Source of the DNA: Pseudomonadota bacterium
GTDB taxonomy: Bacteria > Pseudomonadota > Alphaproteobacteria > Rickettsiales > SXRF01
Length of the DNA stretch: 64,000 bases
Direction: 5' to 3'
Assembly: GCA_963205195.1 (NCBI GenBank)
Contig: CAUJHR010000004.1
Coordinates: 124,001 to 188,000 of the forward strand
The notes beneath the pieces were generated by a model that was given only the letters and a program-made list of their open reading frames with translations, made no database searches and was not told the DNA's origin. This document shows positions 27,939 through 37,722 of this stretch, piece by piece. Position 1 is the stretch's first letter, and every line of letters starts with the position of its first letter. Both the position numbers and the translations under genes were made by a program.

Positions 27939-28709
27939 ATGGATATTAATTCCCCGGAAAATAATTGCCGCCTTTATCTTATCAGTCCTCCGGCACTGGA
28001 AATTGAAAAATTCAGCCAGCAGTTGAAAAGTGCTTTTGACGGTGGGGATGTCGGAGCGTTCCAACTACGCCTGAAAAATACTTCCAACGATGAAATATTG
28101 CGAGCTGCTGAGGCGCTTATCCCGATCTGCCGTGAGTATGATGTCGCATTTATTTTAAATGACAGCCCTGAGCTTGCAAAAAAATGCGGGGCTGACGGGG
28201 TGCATCTGGGGCAGGATGATTTTCTTTCTTCTCCCTCTCAGGGAGAGGGTGGGGAGAGGCTTGAATCATCCGTAGAAAACCCTCATCCTAGCCTTCTTCC
28301 TAAAAGGGAGAAGGAAAAGAAAAAGACATTAGTGGAAATCCGCAAACTTATTGGCAATGATGCAGTAATAGGGGTTTCCTGCCATGATTCGAGGCATCTG
28401 GCAATGGAGGCGGGCGAAGATGGTGCGGATTACGTAGCATTCGGGGCATTTTACCCTACCACCAGCAAAAGTGCCGAGGCTTTGGCAAAATACGGAACCC
28501 CTGATCCCGACATTCTAAACTGGTGGCAGGCATATATGGTCTTGCCCTGCGTCGCTATTGGTGGTATTAACCCGCTGAATTGTTTGCCGCTGGTGCGTGC
28601 GGGTGCGGATTTCATAGCGGTCATAACCGCAGTTTGGAACCACCCTGAATCACCAAAGAAGGCAGTTGAAGAATTTAATAAGGCTATAAAGGATGCAGGG
28701 AATTTATGA
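27939..28709 (+). CDS. thiE: thiamine-phosphate synthase with internal insertion
   Basis: FQLRLKN, CGADGVHLGQDD, VIGVSCHDSRHLAMEAGEDGADYVAFGAFYPT, CVAIGGINP. Confidence 0.93.
   Translation: MDINSPENNCRLYLISPPALEIEKFSQQLKSAFDGGDVGAFQLRLKNTSNDEILRAAEALIPICREYDVAFILNDSPELAKKCGADGVHLGQDDFLSSPSQGEGGERLESSVENPHPSLLPKREKEKKKTLVEIRKLIGNDAVIGVSCHDSRHLAMEAGEDGADYVAFGAFYPTTSKSAEALAKYGTPDPDILNWWQAYMVLPCVAIGGINPLNCLPLVRAGADFIAVITAVWNHPESPKKAVEEFNKAIKDAGNL
28227..28319. repeat. palindromic element inside thiE
   Basis: CTTCTCCCTCTCAGGGAGAGGGTGGGGAGAGG ... CCCTCATCCTAGCCTTCTTCCTAAAAGGGAGAAGGAAAAG. Confidence 0.85.
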
Positions 28710-29275
28710 AAATTGATGGAAGTGCCGTGCGTATGGGCATGGTTATTGAATGGCAGGATAAATTATGGCTGGTGGTTAAGCATGAGATACGCACACCAGG
28801 AAATCTGCGCTCATTCAATCAGGTTGAACTTAAAGACATAAAAACCGGCACCAAAAATACCCCGCGTTTTTCTTCAGCGGAAAAGATCGAGCGCGTATCG
28901 CTTGATTCGCGCACCTCAAATTTCCTTTATGCCGATGGTGATACATTGACTTTCATGGATAATGAGAATTATGAGCAATTCACCATCCAGAAAGATTTCC
29001 TTGGTGATGCGGCGGCATTTCTGCAAGATGGTATGACAGTGGCAGTGGAAACTTATGAAGGCCAGCCACTTTCAATAAAGCTTCCGCCTAAGGTAGCAGT
29101 GAAAATCGTAGAAGCGGATCCGGTAGTTAAAGGGCAGACGGTTTCTTCTTCATACAAGCCAGCTATGTTAGAAAATGGTGTGCGTGTTATGGTGCCGCCA
29201 TTTATTCCGGCTGGTGAAACAATTGTTGTGGATACTGCGACCTTGGAATATGTAGAACGCGCCAAGGCATCGTAA
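28706..29275 (+). CDS. efp: elongation factor P
   Basis: KTGTKNTPRFSSAEKIE, YADGDTLTFMDNENYEQ, PPFIPAGETIVVDT. Confidence 0.96.
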   Translation: MKIDGSAVRMGMVIEWQDKLWLVVKHEIRTPGNLRSFNQVELKDIKTGTKNTPRFSSAEKIERVSLDSRTSNFLYADGDTLTFMDNENYEQFTIQKDFLGDAAAFLQDGMTVAVETYEGQPLSIKLPPKVAVKIVEADPVVKGQTVSSSYKPAMLENGVRVMVPPFIPAGETIVVDTATLEYVERAKAS

Positions 29276-29280
29276 GGTAT

Positions 29281-30054
29281 ATGCAATCACCTCTCATAAA
29301 CGTAATGTCGGCGGCAGCTATCAAGGCTGGGAAGGGGCTGATGCGCGATTTTGGTGAAGTTGACCAGTTGCATATTTCGCGCAAAGGCGCTTCTAATTTT
29401 GTAACCAAATCAGACATACGCACCGAAAAGCTGTTGCAGAAAGAATTATCGGCAGCGCGTCCTGGTTTTGGCTTCCTGATGGAAGAGGGCGGGGAAGTTG
29501 CGGGGAAAGACCCCAGCTATCGCTGGATAATTGATCCGCTGGATGGAACCAGCAATTTCATCCATGCCATTCCTTATTTCTGTATTTCTATAGGGCTTGA
29601 AAAGCGTAGTGCGAATGGTGAGAGCGAAATAATAGCAGGGGTTATTTTCGACCCTAGCCACAATGAATTATTCTCTGCCGAAAAAGGCAAGGGCGCGCAG
29701 GTGAATAACCGCAAGCTCAGCGTATCTACGCGTGATAGTTTCGAGGAATCAATGATGGTTGCGGGCAGCCCGCGTGATGCTGCTTCTGTAAATGAAAAAA
29801 TTGCAAAAACGGGTGCAATAGTCCGTTATTTCGGCGCATCGGCGCTTGACCTTGCATATCTTGCTGCGGGACGTATTGATGCATGCTGGTATAATTCAAT
29901 CCAGCCTTGGGATATTGCTGTGGGTATGCTTCTTGTTCAGGAAGCTGGAGGTATCTTTACTACCATTGACGGAAAACCAGCGAATATTTATTCGCAGGCT
30001 GTGCTGGCCAGCAACCGGGTTTTATACGAATCAGTACAACGCCTGGCAGCTTAA
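29281..30054 (+). CDS. suhB: inositol monophosphatase family protein
   Basis: WIIDPLDGTSNFIHAIPYF, WDIAVGMLLVQEAGG. Confidence 0.93.
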   Translation: MQSPLINVMSAAAIKAGKGLMRDFGEVDQLHISRKGASNFVTKSDIRTEKLLQKELSAARPGFGFLMEEGGEVAGKDPSYRWIIDPLDGTSNFIHAIPYFCISIGLEKRSANGESEIIAGVIFDPSHNELFSAEKGKGAQVNNRKLSVSTRDSFEESMMVAGSPRDAASVNEKIAKTGAIVRYFGASALDLAYLAAGRIDACWYNSIQPWDIAVGMLLVQEAGGIFTTIDGKPANIYSQAVLASNRVLYESVQRLAA

Positions 30055-30150
30055 AATAACTATGTTATAGTGCCTGTTTGATTTTAGTTGATTAAAAGGG
30101 ATTTTGCCTTAATCTGTTGGTTCCCATCGTATTAAGAATGAAGGAATTTT

Positions 30151-31575
30151 ATGTCTTATAAGTCTCGAATTTCGAATCTCAGAAAATTTTCATGGACAGC
30201 TTCAGTGCTCGCAATTACTGCGCTTTCGGCAACGCAGGCAATGGCTGCACCTGAGCAGCTCCCGACTGTTGAAATACATTTCGAAGTTCTTGATAAGTTC
30301 CTTTCCCAAGATAACTACCAGGCTCAATCCCCAAATGCTATGCCATTTGCGACCAAGCCGTCTGAGCCTATCAAAACTAAAACTGCAAAAAAGCCAGTTG
30401 CTAAGATTGCGAAGCCGTCAGTAGCCGCTGCTGAACCGAAGAAAATTGACTGGGAAGCTGAGGCCGCCAAGCCGGTTGCTACTCATAAATTCAAATTGAC
30501 CGCTAAAGAAAAAGCAGCAGTAGCTAAAGGTGAGCCAGCGCCGCTTGCTATACCTTCTTCCAAAATGAAGGAAATGCCTTTGCAGATGCCGCCTGATTTG
30601 CAGCCTGCCCCGGCAGCTGTTCCGGCTCTTAAAGAAAAGGCAGTGCCGCCTATAGCTAAGCATGAGCCAAAAACAGTTCCAGCGACTCCTGCGCCTCCTA
30701 AAGTTGAAGCTGTTCCTCCGGCTCCTGTTATGCCTCCTATTCCAGAGCCTAAAGCGGCTGCGCCTGCTCCTGTGCCACCGGTTATGGAGCCAGCTCCTGC
30801 TCCAGTGCCTCCTGCGGCTCCCATCGCGCAGCCTCCTGCGCCGCCAGCACCGGTTGTTCCTACCCCGCCAGAGCCAAAACCGAATCAGGTTCCGCTTATA
30901 ATGCCGGAAGCTGCAGCTCCTGCACCGGCACCGAAGATACCTGCAGCCCCAGAGTCTTTGCCAAAGATAGAGCCTGTGCCGCAGCCTGTTCCTATGCCTA
31001 CTGCAGCTCTTCCGGAAAAATCAGAGCCGCAAAAGGCCCTTATAACGCCAATGCCTCCAGCGCCAACGCCGGAAGATGAATTTGCAAAAGCCTTAAATGC
31101 CCCGGTTACACCAAATGAGGCTATTAAGCCTACCCCGGTTGTACCAGTGCCGCCGCCAGCGGAAGCGAAAAAAGAGGTGGCGCCGCCTGCGCCAGCACCG
31201 GCACCAGCTGCAGAGGTTCATAAAGAAGAAGGCGCAAAAATTGCCACGCAGAATGGCAAAACCTTAATGACCATACCTTTTATAGCGACAGAAACTGATT
31301 TGCCGCTTGCATTTGAAGGTGACCTTAAAAGCCTTGCTGCCCGCGTTAAGAAAAACGATGAACACCTGACACTTGTTGCTTATGCAAGTGAGTCTGCTGA
31401 CCAGTCAACAATGGCGCGTCGTGTATCGCTTTCACGGGTTTTAGCGGTGCGTGCTTTCCTTATCGAGCAGGGTGTTAATAAGCTGAATATCAATGTTCAG
31501 GCTGAAGGCAGCAAAAACCCTGGCGGTGAGCCGAACCGGGTGGATATTTTTATAAATGATGGGAAATCTAAATAG
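30151..31575 (+). CDS. Pro/Ala-rich OmpA-family protein
   Basis: signal peptide, long Pro/Ala/Lys-rich linker, C-terminal OmpA-like LTLVAYASES...RRVSLSRVLAVRAFLIEQGV...AEGSKNPGGEPNRVDIF. Confidence 0.85.
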   Translation: MSYKSRISNLRKFSWTASVLAITALSATQAMAAPEQLPTVEIHFEVLDKFLSQDNYQAQSPNAMPFATKPSEPIKTKTAKKPVAKIAKPSVAAAEPKKIDWEAEAAKPVATHKFKLTAKEKAAVAKGEPAPLAIPSSKMKEMPLQMPPDLQPAPAAVPALKEKAVPPIAKHEPKTVPATPAPPKVEAVPPAPVMPPIPEPKAAAPAPVPPVMEPAPAPVPPAAPIAQPPAPPAPVVPTPPEPKPNQVPLIMPEAAAPAPAPKIPAAPESLPKIEPVPQPVPMPTAALPEKSEPQKALITPMPPAPTPEDEFAKALNAPVTPNEAIKPTPVVPVPPPAEAKKEVAPPAPAPAPAAEVHKEEGAKIATQNGKTLMTIPFIATETDLPLAFEGDLKSLAARVKKNDEHLTLVAYASESADQSTMARRVSLSRVLAVRAFLIEQGVNKLNINVQAEGSKNPGGEPNRVDIFINDGKSK

Positions 31576-31586
31576 CGTAAGCTTTT

Positions 31587-32336
31587 ATGGCTGGCCATTC
31601 ACAGTTTAAAAATATCATGCGCCGTAAAGGGGCGCAGGATGCCAAGAAGGGAAAGATCCTTACCAAGGTAGGGCGCGAGATAATCAGCGCTTGTAAAACT
31701 GGCAGTTCCGATCCGTCTTCCAACCCGCGCCTGCGTGCGGCTATCCAATGGGCGCGTGAGGAGAATATGCCGCGTGACCGTATTGAAGCTGCGATAAAGC
31801 GTGGCAGCGGTAATGTTGATAGCGATAATTTTGAGGCTGCGCGTTATGAAGGTTATGGGCCTGGCGGGGTTGCTATTATAATTAATGCGCTTACTGACAA
31901 CAAGAACAGGACAGTGCCGGAGGTCCGGGCGGCCTTTGCCAAATTTGGCGGTGCTATGGGTGAAACCGGGAGCGTAAGCTTTATGTTCGACCATATCGGG
32001 CGCATAACTTACCCGCTTGGTATTGCAACATCTGATGGTATGCTGGAAACCGCAATTGATGTCGGTGCAGATAATTGCGAGGCAGATGAAAATAGCCATA
32101 TAATAACCTGTGCGCTGGAGCAGTTCGCGCATGTGCGTGACGGGCTGGAAAAAAGGTTCGGCGCACCAGAATCGGCTAAGATGGTATGGCAGCCGAAAAA
32201 CACTGTCCCGCTTAGCGAGGAGCAGGCAACGGGTATGCTGAAGTTAGTAGAGGCATTAGAAGATAATGACGATGTGCAGGAAGTATTTTCTAATTTTGAA
32301 ATTTCTGAATCCGTATTGCAAAAGCTAAGCGCTTAG
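31587..32336 (+). CDS. YebC/PmpR family regulatory protein
   Basis: MAGHSQFKNIMRRKGAQDAKKGKIL...NPRLRAAIQWAREENMPRDRIEAAI. Confidence 0.96.
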   Translation: MAGHSQFKNIMRRKGAQDAKKGKILTKVGREIISACKTGSSDPSSNPRLRAAIQWAREENMPRDRIEAAIKRGSGNVDSDNFEAARYEGYGPGGVAIIINALTDNKNRTVPEVRAAFAKFGGAMGETGSVSFMFDHIGRITYPLGIATSDGMLETAIDVGADNCEADENSHIITCALEQFAHVRDGLEKRFGAPESAKMVWQPKNTVPLSEEQATGMLKLVEALEDNDDVQEVFSNFEISESVLQKLSA

Positions 32337-32340
32337 GTAT

Positions 32341-32420
32341 GTGTCATCTCGAACGCAGTGAGAGATCTTTGCAATCAAATGACAAGATCCCTCAATCGTT
32401 TCACTCATTTTGGGATGGCA
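32341..32420. repeat. REPIN-like doublet between yebC and ruvC
   Basis: GTCATCTCGAACGCAGTGAGAGATCTT and, inverted, aagatccctcaatcgtttcactcattttgggatg. Confidence 0.5.
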
Positions 32421-32424
32421 AGTT

Positions 32425-32925
32425 ATGACAATAATTCTCGGCATCGATCCAGGCTTGCAGCATACTGGATGGGGAATTATCCTTGCGCGTTCAAACCAGC
32501 TCTCTTTCATCGCCTGCGGGGTTATCAATACAGATGCAAAGAAAAGCATGGCTGAAAGGCTGTGCCAGCTTAATTCCGGCCTGAAGCAGGTTGTCGGGCT
32601 GCATAAGCCGGATGAGGCTGCAATCGAAGAAACTTTTGTGAATAAAAATAGCGCAACCAGCTTAAAGCTTGGGCAGGCACGGGGTGCGATATTGCTTTCG
32701 GTTTCGCTGGAGAAAATACCCGTTTTTGAATATAGCGCCAACCTTGTAAAAAAAAGTGTTGTCGGCACTGGGCATGCGGATAAAGAGCAGGTTGCGATGA
32801 TGGTAAAAACCCTGCTTCCGGCAAGCAATGCTATGGGGGCTGATGCGGCTGATGCTCTTGCAACAGCCATATGCCACGCGCATCAGCGCACACTTAATAA
32901 TTTAGTGAAAAAGGTCGGCACATGA
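32425..32925 (+). CDS. ruvC: Holliday junction resolvase RuvC
   Basis: MTIILGIDPGLQHTGWGII, AIEETFVNKN, GADAADALATAICH. Confidence 0.97.
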   Translation: MTIILGIDPGLQHTGWGIILARSNQLSFIACGVINTDAKKSMAERLCQLNSGLKQVVGLHKPDEAAIEETFVNKNSATSLKLGQARGAILLSVSLEKIPVFEYSANLVKKSVVGTGHADKEQVAMMVKTLLPASNAMGADAADALATAICHAHQRTLNNLVKKVGT

Positions 32926-33542
32926 TCGGGAAATTACGAGGTGTAATTGAAGAATTAGACGATGATTCGCTGATAATTGATGTAAATGGTGTAGGCTACC
33001 ATGTGTTTGTTTCGTCACGGCTGCTATCAAACCTCAGTATTGGGCAAACCACTGCCCTTATCATCGAAATGAACGTGCGCGAAGACCATATACATCTTTA
33101 TGGTTTTCCTGATGTTATAGAGCGCGACTGGTTCCGCCTTCTGGCAACCGTGCAGGGTGTGGGGAATAAAACCGGGCTTGCGATACTTGCTGCCTATTCG
33201 CCGACCCAATTGGTGCAGGCAATAATGGCTAAGGACATTGCGGCTTTTAAGGCTATAAGCGGTATAGGTCCCAAGCTTGCTGAACGTATAGTCACCGAGC
33301 TTAAAGATAAAGTTCTGAAAATGCCAACCTCGGAATTTGTAGTTGCTGCTGGAAAAAATAAAATTCCAGCTGCTGCCCAGCAGTCGCCAGCCAGCAATGA
33401 TGCCATTTCTGCGTTGGTAAACCTTGGCTACAGCCGGACAGAAGCCTATGGCGCAGTTTTGAAAGCCTCGGAAAATGCAGGAGGGAAACCATCAATTGAT
33501 GTATTGATAAAGCTCAGCCTGAAAGAGCTTGGGCGCGGTTAG
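32922..33542 (+). CDS. ruvA: Holliday junction DNA helicase subunit RuvA
   Basis: MIGKLRGVIEE, VREDHIHLYGF, VQGVGNKTGLAIL. Confidence 0.97.
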   Translation: MIGKLRGVIEELDDDSLIIDVNGVGYHVFVSSRLLSNLSIGQTTALIIEMNVREDHIHLYGFPDVIERDWFRLLATVQGVGNKTGLAILAAYSPTQLVQAIMAKDIAAFKAISGIGPKLAERIVTELKDKVLKMPTSEFVVAAGKNKIPAAAQQSPASNDAISALVNLGYSRTEAYGAVLKASENAGGKPSIDVLIKLSLKELGRG

Positions 33543-33747
33543 GCATATTATTAATGTTGCTCGTGTGATTTTGCCTAAACCTCTCCCTTTTCTTTTTATT
33601 ATAAATGCTGTATAAGAATTAGCGCTAAAAGGTAATTTGTATTTAAAAACAATTGCCTAAGGCATAAATAGTTGTATTAAAAAAAATTTACATATTAACA
33701 CTTTAGAAATCTTCATTTAACGCATTCTTCAAGGGTTATAGGCCATA

Positions 33748-34098
33748 ATGAACATAGACGCCAAAATGTCGGTAGCTGATAATGGAGGGGCAGGGGGCAT
33801 CAGGAATGATGCGCTTTTGCTGGTGGAACCAGAGGTGAAAACCAAACGTCCGCCCTACTTCAAAGTGGTGTTGCTGAATGACGATTACACGCCGATGGAA
33901 TTTGTTATCTCAATACTTGAGGGAATATTCCGTAAGAGCCATGGTGAAGCAGTCAGCATCATGCTTGAAGTACACCAGAAAGGTGCTGGTATTTGTGGGG
34001 TCTACACGCGGGACGTAGCGGAAACAAAAGCGGAGGAAGCGATAATGGTCGCCCGCCGTAATGAGTATCCTCTCCAGTGCCGGGTGGAAAGAGAATAA
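33748..34098 (+). CDS. clpS: ATP-dependent Clp protease adaptor ClpS
   Basis: YFKVVLLNDDYTPMEFVISILEGIF. Confidence 0.97.
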   Translation: MNIDAKMSVADNGGAGGIRNDALLLVEPEVKTKRPPYFKVVLLNDDYTPMEFVISILEGIFRKSHGEAVSIMLEVHQKGAGICGVYTRDVAETKAEEAIMVARRNEYPLQCRVERE

Positions 34099-34136
34099 AA
34101 AATGACCGAGTACACTGTAACCCACGGGAGAATGCC

Positions 34137-36464
34137 ATGTTGTCAAAGAATCTGGAAATCAGTCTGCACCGCGCCCTGGCGATAGCCAAAAAACACCGCC
34201 ACGAATATGCAACACTTGAGCATTTGCTTTATGCGCTGATTGATGATCCTGATGCAGTATCAGTTATGCGCGGTTGTGGTATCAACCTTGTAGACATCAA
34301 AAAAACACTCGGTGATTTTCTAGAAACAGAATTAAGTTCATTGGTAATTGATGAGGTGGAGGAATCCCGTCCTACCGCAGGTTTCCAACGCGTTATACAC
34401 CGTGCGGCAATTCACGTACAGTCGGCTGGCAAGAGTGAAGTGACTGGCGCGAATGTTCTTGTGGCCTTATTTTCAGAGAGAGATAGCCACGCAGTATTTT
34501 TCCTGCAGGAACAGGAGTTATCACGCCTTGACGTTGTGAATTATATTTCTCACGGCGTAGTGAAATACCAAGACACCAATAAGGTTGCCGAATGGAAACG
34601 CGGCTTTGATATGGATGAGGCGGCAGATTCGCTTGAGCGCCCCCAGATCAAAGAAAAGGAAAAAGAGAAATCGGAAGCGCTTGCCCAATATACTATAAAT
34701 TTAAATAAAAAAGCCGAGTCAGGAAAAACCGATATACTTGTTGGCCGCGAGGAAGAGGTTGACCGCACTGTGCAGGTTCTTGCCCGCCGCAATAAAAACA
34801 ACCCGCTTTATGTTGGTGAGGCAGGGGTTGGTAAGACTGCAATTGCTGAAGGTTTAGCTCTGCGTATTGTTCGTGGTGAAGTTCCGCAGGTGCTTCGCAA
34901 CGCTATCATCTTCTCACTTGATATGGGTGCGCTCCTTGCTGGAACGCGTTATCGCGGCGACTTTGAAGAACGCATGAAAGCAGTCATAAAAGAAATAGAA
35001 AAAATTCCGAATTCAATTTTATTTATCGACGAGATACACACCATTATAGGCGCTGGTTCAACTTCCGGCGGCGCACTTGATGCCTGCAATCTTTTAAAGC
35101 CAGCCCTTGCGCGTGGCGGGTTCCGTTGCATAGGTTCAACAACTTATAAAGAATATAAAGCCAATATAGAAAAAGACCGTGCGCTTGCACGCCGTTTCCA
35201 AAAAATTGATGTAGTCGAGCCAACAATAGAGAACAGCATAAAAATATTGCGTGGACTCAAGCCTTATTATGAGGATCATCACAGTGTGCGCTATACTAAC
35301 GGCGCTATAAAAGCGGCTGTGGAATTATCTGCGCGTTATATAAATGATCGCAAGCTTCCAGATAAGGCAATTGACGTACTTGATGAAGCAGGTGCAGCGC
35401 AGATGTTGCTACCTGAGAGCAAGCGCAAACGCACCATAACGCACCGCGAGATAGAAGATATCGTAGCAAAAATTGCGCGTATGCCAGCTAAAACTGTTAC
35501 TATGGACGATGCGGAAGTATTGCGTAACCTCGATAAGAATTTAAAGTTAGTAGTGTTCGGGCAGGACGCTGCGATAGATACGCTGGCTTCGGCAATTAAA
35601 ATGTCGCGTGCTGGCCTTCGTGAAGAAGAAAAACCTATAGGTAACTACCTGTTCACTGGGCCAACCGGCGTAGGTAAAACTGAAGTGGCGCAGCAGCTTG
35701 CTGTTGCCATGGGCATGGAACTGCTGCGTTTTGATATGTCGGAATATATGGAGAAGCATGCGGTTTCGCGCCTTATTGGTTCCCCTCCTGGATATGTTGG
35801 GTTCGATCAGGGCGGCTTACTCACCGATGCAGTGGATAAATCGCCATATTGTGTGATCCTTCTAGATGAAATTGAAAAAGCCCATCCGGATGTTTACAAT
35901 ATCCTGCTTCAGGTGATGGATTATGGGCGCCTTACCGATAATAACGGCAAGATGATAAATTTCCGCAACACCATAATCATCATGACCAGTAACGCAGGTG
36001 CATCAGATGCTGCCCGTGCGCCGGTTGGTTTTATGAAAGCTAACCGTGATGGCGAGGATAAGGAGGCGGTTGTCCGTGCCTTTACGCCGGAATTCAGGAA
36101 CCGTCTTGATGCTATAATTCCTTTCGCGCATCTCACGCCGGAGATCGTTGCCAATGTGGTGAATAAATTTATATTCCGCTTGGAATCGCAGCTGGCTGAC
36201 CGCAACGTTACCATTAACCTAGATAACAATGCCCGCCAATGGCTGGTGGAACGCGGTTATGAACGCGCTAACGGTGCCCGCCCTATGGCCCGCCTGATCG
36301 CTGAAAAAATCAAGAAACCTCTGGCCGATGAAGTGTTATTTGGCAAGCTCTCCAAAGGCGGTACTGTAAAAGTAAGCGTCGAAGATGGCGAGCTGGCGTT
36401 CAGCTACAGCAAAGCCCTTGGTGCTGGCCGTCAGGCTAATGCTGATGAGGAATTGGTTTCCTAA
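34137..36464 (+). CDS. clpA: ATP-dependent Clp protease ATP-binding subunit ClpA
   Basis: Clp_N repeat, two Walker A motifs (GEAGVGKT, GPTGVGKT), LIGSPPGYVGFDQGGLLT. Confidence 0.98.
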   Translation: MLSKNLEISLHRALAIAKKHRHEYATLEHLLYALIDDPDAVSVMRGCGINLVDIKKTLGDFLETELSSLVIDEVEESRPTAGFQRVIHRAAIHVQSAGKSEVTGANVLVALFSERDSHAVFFLQEQELSRLDVVNYISHGVVKYQDTNKVAEWKRGFDMDEAADSLERPQIKEKEKEKSEALAQYTINLNKKAESGKTDILVGREEEVDRTVQVLARRNKNNPLYVGEAGVGKTAIAEGLALRIVRGEVPQVLRNAIIFSLDMGALLAGTRYRGDFEERMKAVIKEIEKIPNSILFIDEIHTIIGAGSTSGGALDACNLLKPALARGGFRCIGSTTYKEYKANIEKDRALARRFQKIDVVEPTIENSIKILRGLKPYYEDHHSVRYTNGAIKAAVELSARYINDRKLPDKAIDVLDEAGAAQMLLPESKRKRTITHREIEDIVAKIARMPAKTVTMDDAEVLRNLDKNLKLVVFGQDAAIDTLASAIKMSRAGLREEEKPIGNYLFTGPTGVGKTEVAQQLAVAMGMELLRFDMSEYMEKHAVSRLIGSPPGYVGFDQGGLLTDAVDKSPYCVILLDEIEKAHPDVYNILLQVMDYGRLTDNNGKMINFRNTIIIMTSNAGASDAARAPVGFMKANRDGEDKEAVVRAFTPEFRNRLDAIIPFAHLTPEIVANVVNKFIFRLESQLADRNVTINLDNNARQWLVERGYERANGARPMARLIAEKIKKPLADEVLFGKLSKGGTVKVSVEDGELAFSYSKALGAGRQANADEELVS

Positions 36465-36585
36465 ATTCTACTGGCAGTGACAATCTACTTGCGATGGGGC
36501 CTCCTCAAAAAGTCACGTACTAGCTGTACGCTTAACTTTTTTCGGTATCCATCGCTTCGTGCTTGTACTCCTGCCAGCGAATTTA
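36462..36585. repeat. about 124-bp imperfect palindrome after clpA
   Basis: TAAATTCtaCTGGCAG ... CTGCCAGcGAATTTA outer arms; GCGATGG/CCATCGC and ACGTACtagctGTACGC inside. Confidence 0.8.
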
Positions 36586-36725
36586 TATATTAATAATCTA
36601 TTGTTTTTTCATGATAAGTGGGTAAGGAGCTGTCTTTAGGGAGTTTTCCACATTTTCCTCTTTACCTTGGACTTAAGCGCTGCTATAAAATGCGCCCTTA
36701 AACATTTAAATATACCAAGGAAGCT

Positions 36726-37052
36726 ATGTCTACAACGATCAGATTGTCCCGTGCAGGAACCAAAAAACGCCCATATTACCGTATTGTAGTGACCAATTCA
36801 CGCAGCCCGCGTGACAGCAAGTTCATTGAGAAGATCGGCACTTATGAGCCATTGCTTGCGGATGATAACCAGAAGCGCGTTACCATTAATACTGAACGTG
36901 CTAAACACTGGCTTTCTGTAGGCGCGCAGCTTTCTGACCGTGTTCACCTGTTTTTTAATAAAGCGGGTCTTGTTGATACCAAGCCAGCTTTCAAGCCAGT
37001 CCGCAAATCCAAAAAGGATAAAGGCGGCGAAGGCGAAGCTGCTGCCGCTTAG
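36726..37052 (+). CDS. rpsP: 30S ribosomal protein S16
   Basis: [38 protein letters not shown]. Confidence 0.98.
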   Translation: MSTTIRLSRAGTKKRPYYRIVVTNSRSPRDSKFIEKIGTYEPLLADDNQKRVTINTERAKHWLSVGAQLSDRVHLFFNKAGLVDTKPAFKPVRKSKKDKGGEGEAAAA

Positions 37053-37156
37053 TTTCTTTTCATCCCTAACATATGTGAGGGATTTCTGCGATATAGGTTT
37101 AATAATGACAAGATTCCCCGCTTGGCTCGGAATGTCAGTCGGTGTGGTCTGCGCTT

Positions 37157-37657
37157 ATGCCTTCTGATAAACTCATAAAGGTTGCTGTTATAGCTGGCGC
37201 GCATGGCATCAAGGGTGAAGTCAGGCTGCGAAGTTTTGTAGAAAATCCCCAATTTTTTTCTTCGATAAAAACTCTTTCTGATAATTCAGGCCAGAAACAA
37301 TTTCCAGTTAAGATTACCGGTAATTTAAAGGACGCGCTTATAGCTTCGTTGGGCTTGCCGGATCGTAATGCTGCCGAGCTTATGAAGGGTATGGAGTTGT
37401 TTGCCCCGCAATCAGCATTTCCTGAGCCGCAAGAGGGTGAGTTTTACCATAGCCAGCTTATAGCTCTGGAAGTGCGTGACCGGCAGGGTGCAAGAATAGG
37501 GCAGGTGAGTGCTGTAAATAACTTTGGGGCAGGTGATATATTAGAAATAACCACTATTCCAGGCGTAACAGAGATGTTGCCGCTGGATGGTGATTGGGTA
37601 TTGGAGATAAATATAGAAGGCGGCTACGTGGTGGTGGAGAAGCCGGAGTATATTTAA
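37157..37657 (+). CDS. rimM: ribosome maturation factor RimM
   Basis: VAVIAGAHGIKGEVRLRSF, GEFYHSQLIALEV. Confidence 0.95.
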   Translation: MPSDKLIKVAVIAGAHGIKGEVRLRSFVENPQFFSSIKTLSDNSGQKQFPVKITGNLKDALIASLGLPDRNAAELMKGMELFAPQSAFPEPQEGEFYHSQLIALEVRDRQGARIGQVSAVNNFGAGDILEITTIPGVTEMLPLDGDWVLEINIEGGYVVVEKPEYI

Positions 37658-37663
37658 GTTTAG

Positions 37664-37718
37664 GAGTTAATGGTTACTAGTTACCAGAAAACTACTAGCA
37701 ACTAGTAACAAGTAACTA
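37664..37718. repeat. intergenic palindromic repeat
   Basis: taatggttactagttacc...ctactagcaactagtaacaagtaac. Confidence 0.5.
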
Positions 37719-37722
37719 TCTA

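Noticed and set aside
30483-30901. Gly/Ala-rich and Leu/Arg-rich ORFs opposite or out of frame to the OmpA-like gene
   Set aside because: Products of the low-complexity GCN/CCN coding sequence of the real gene.
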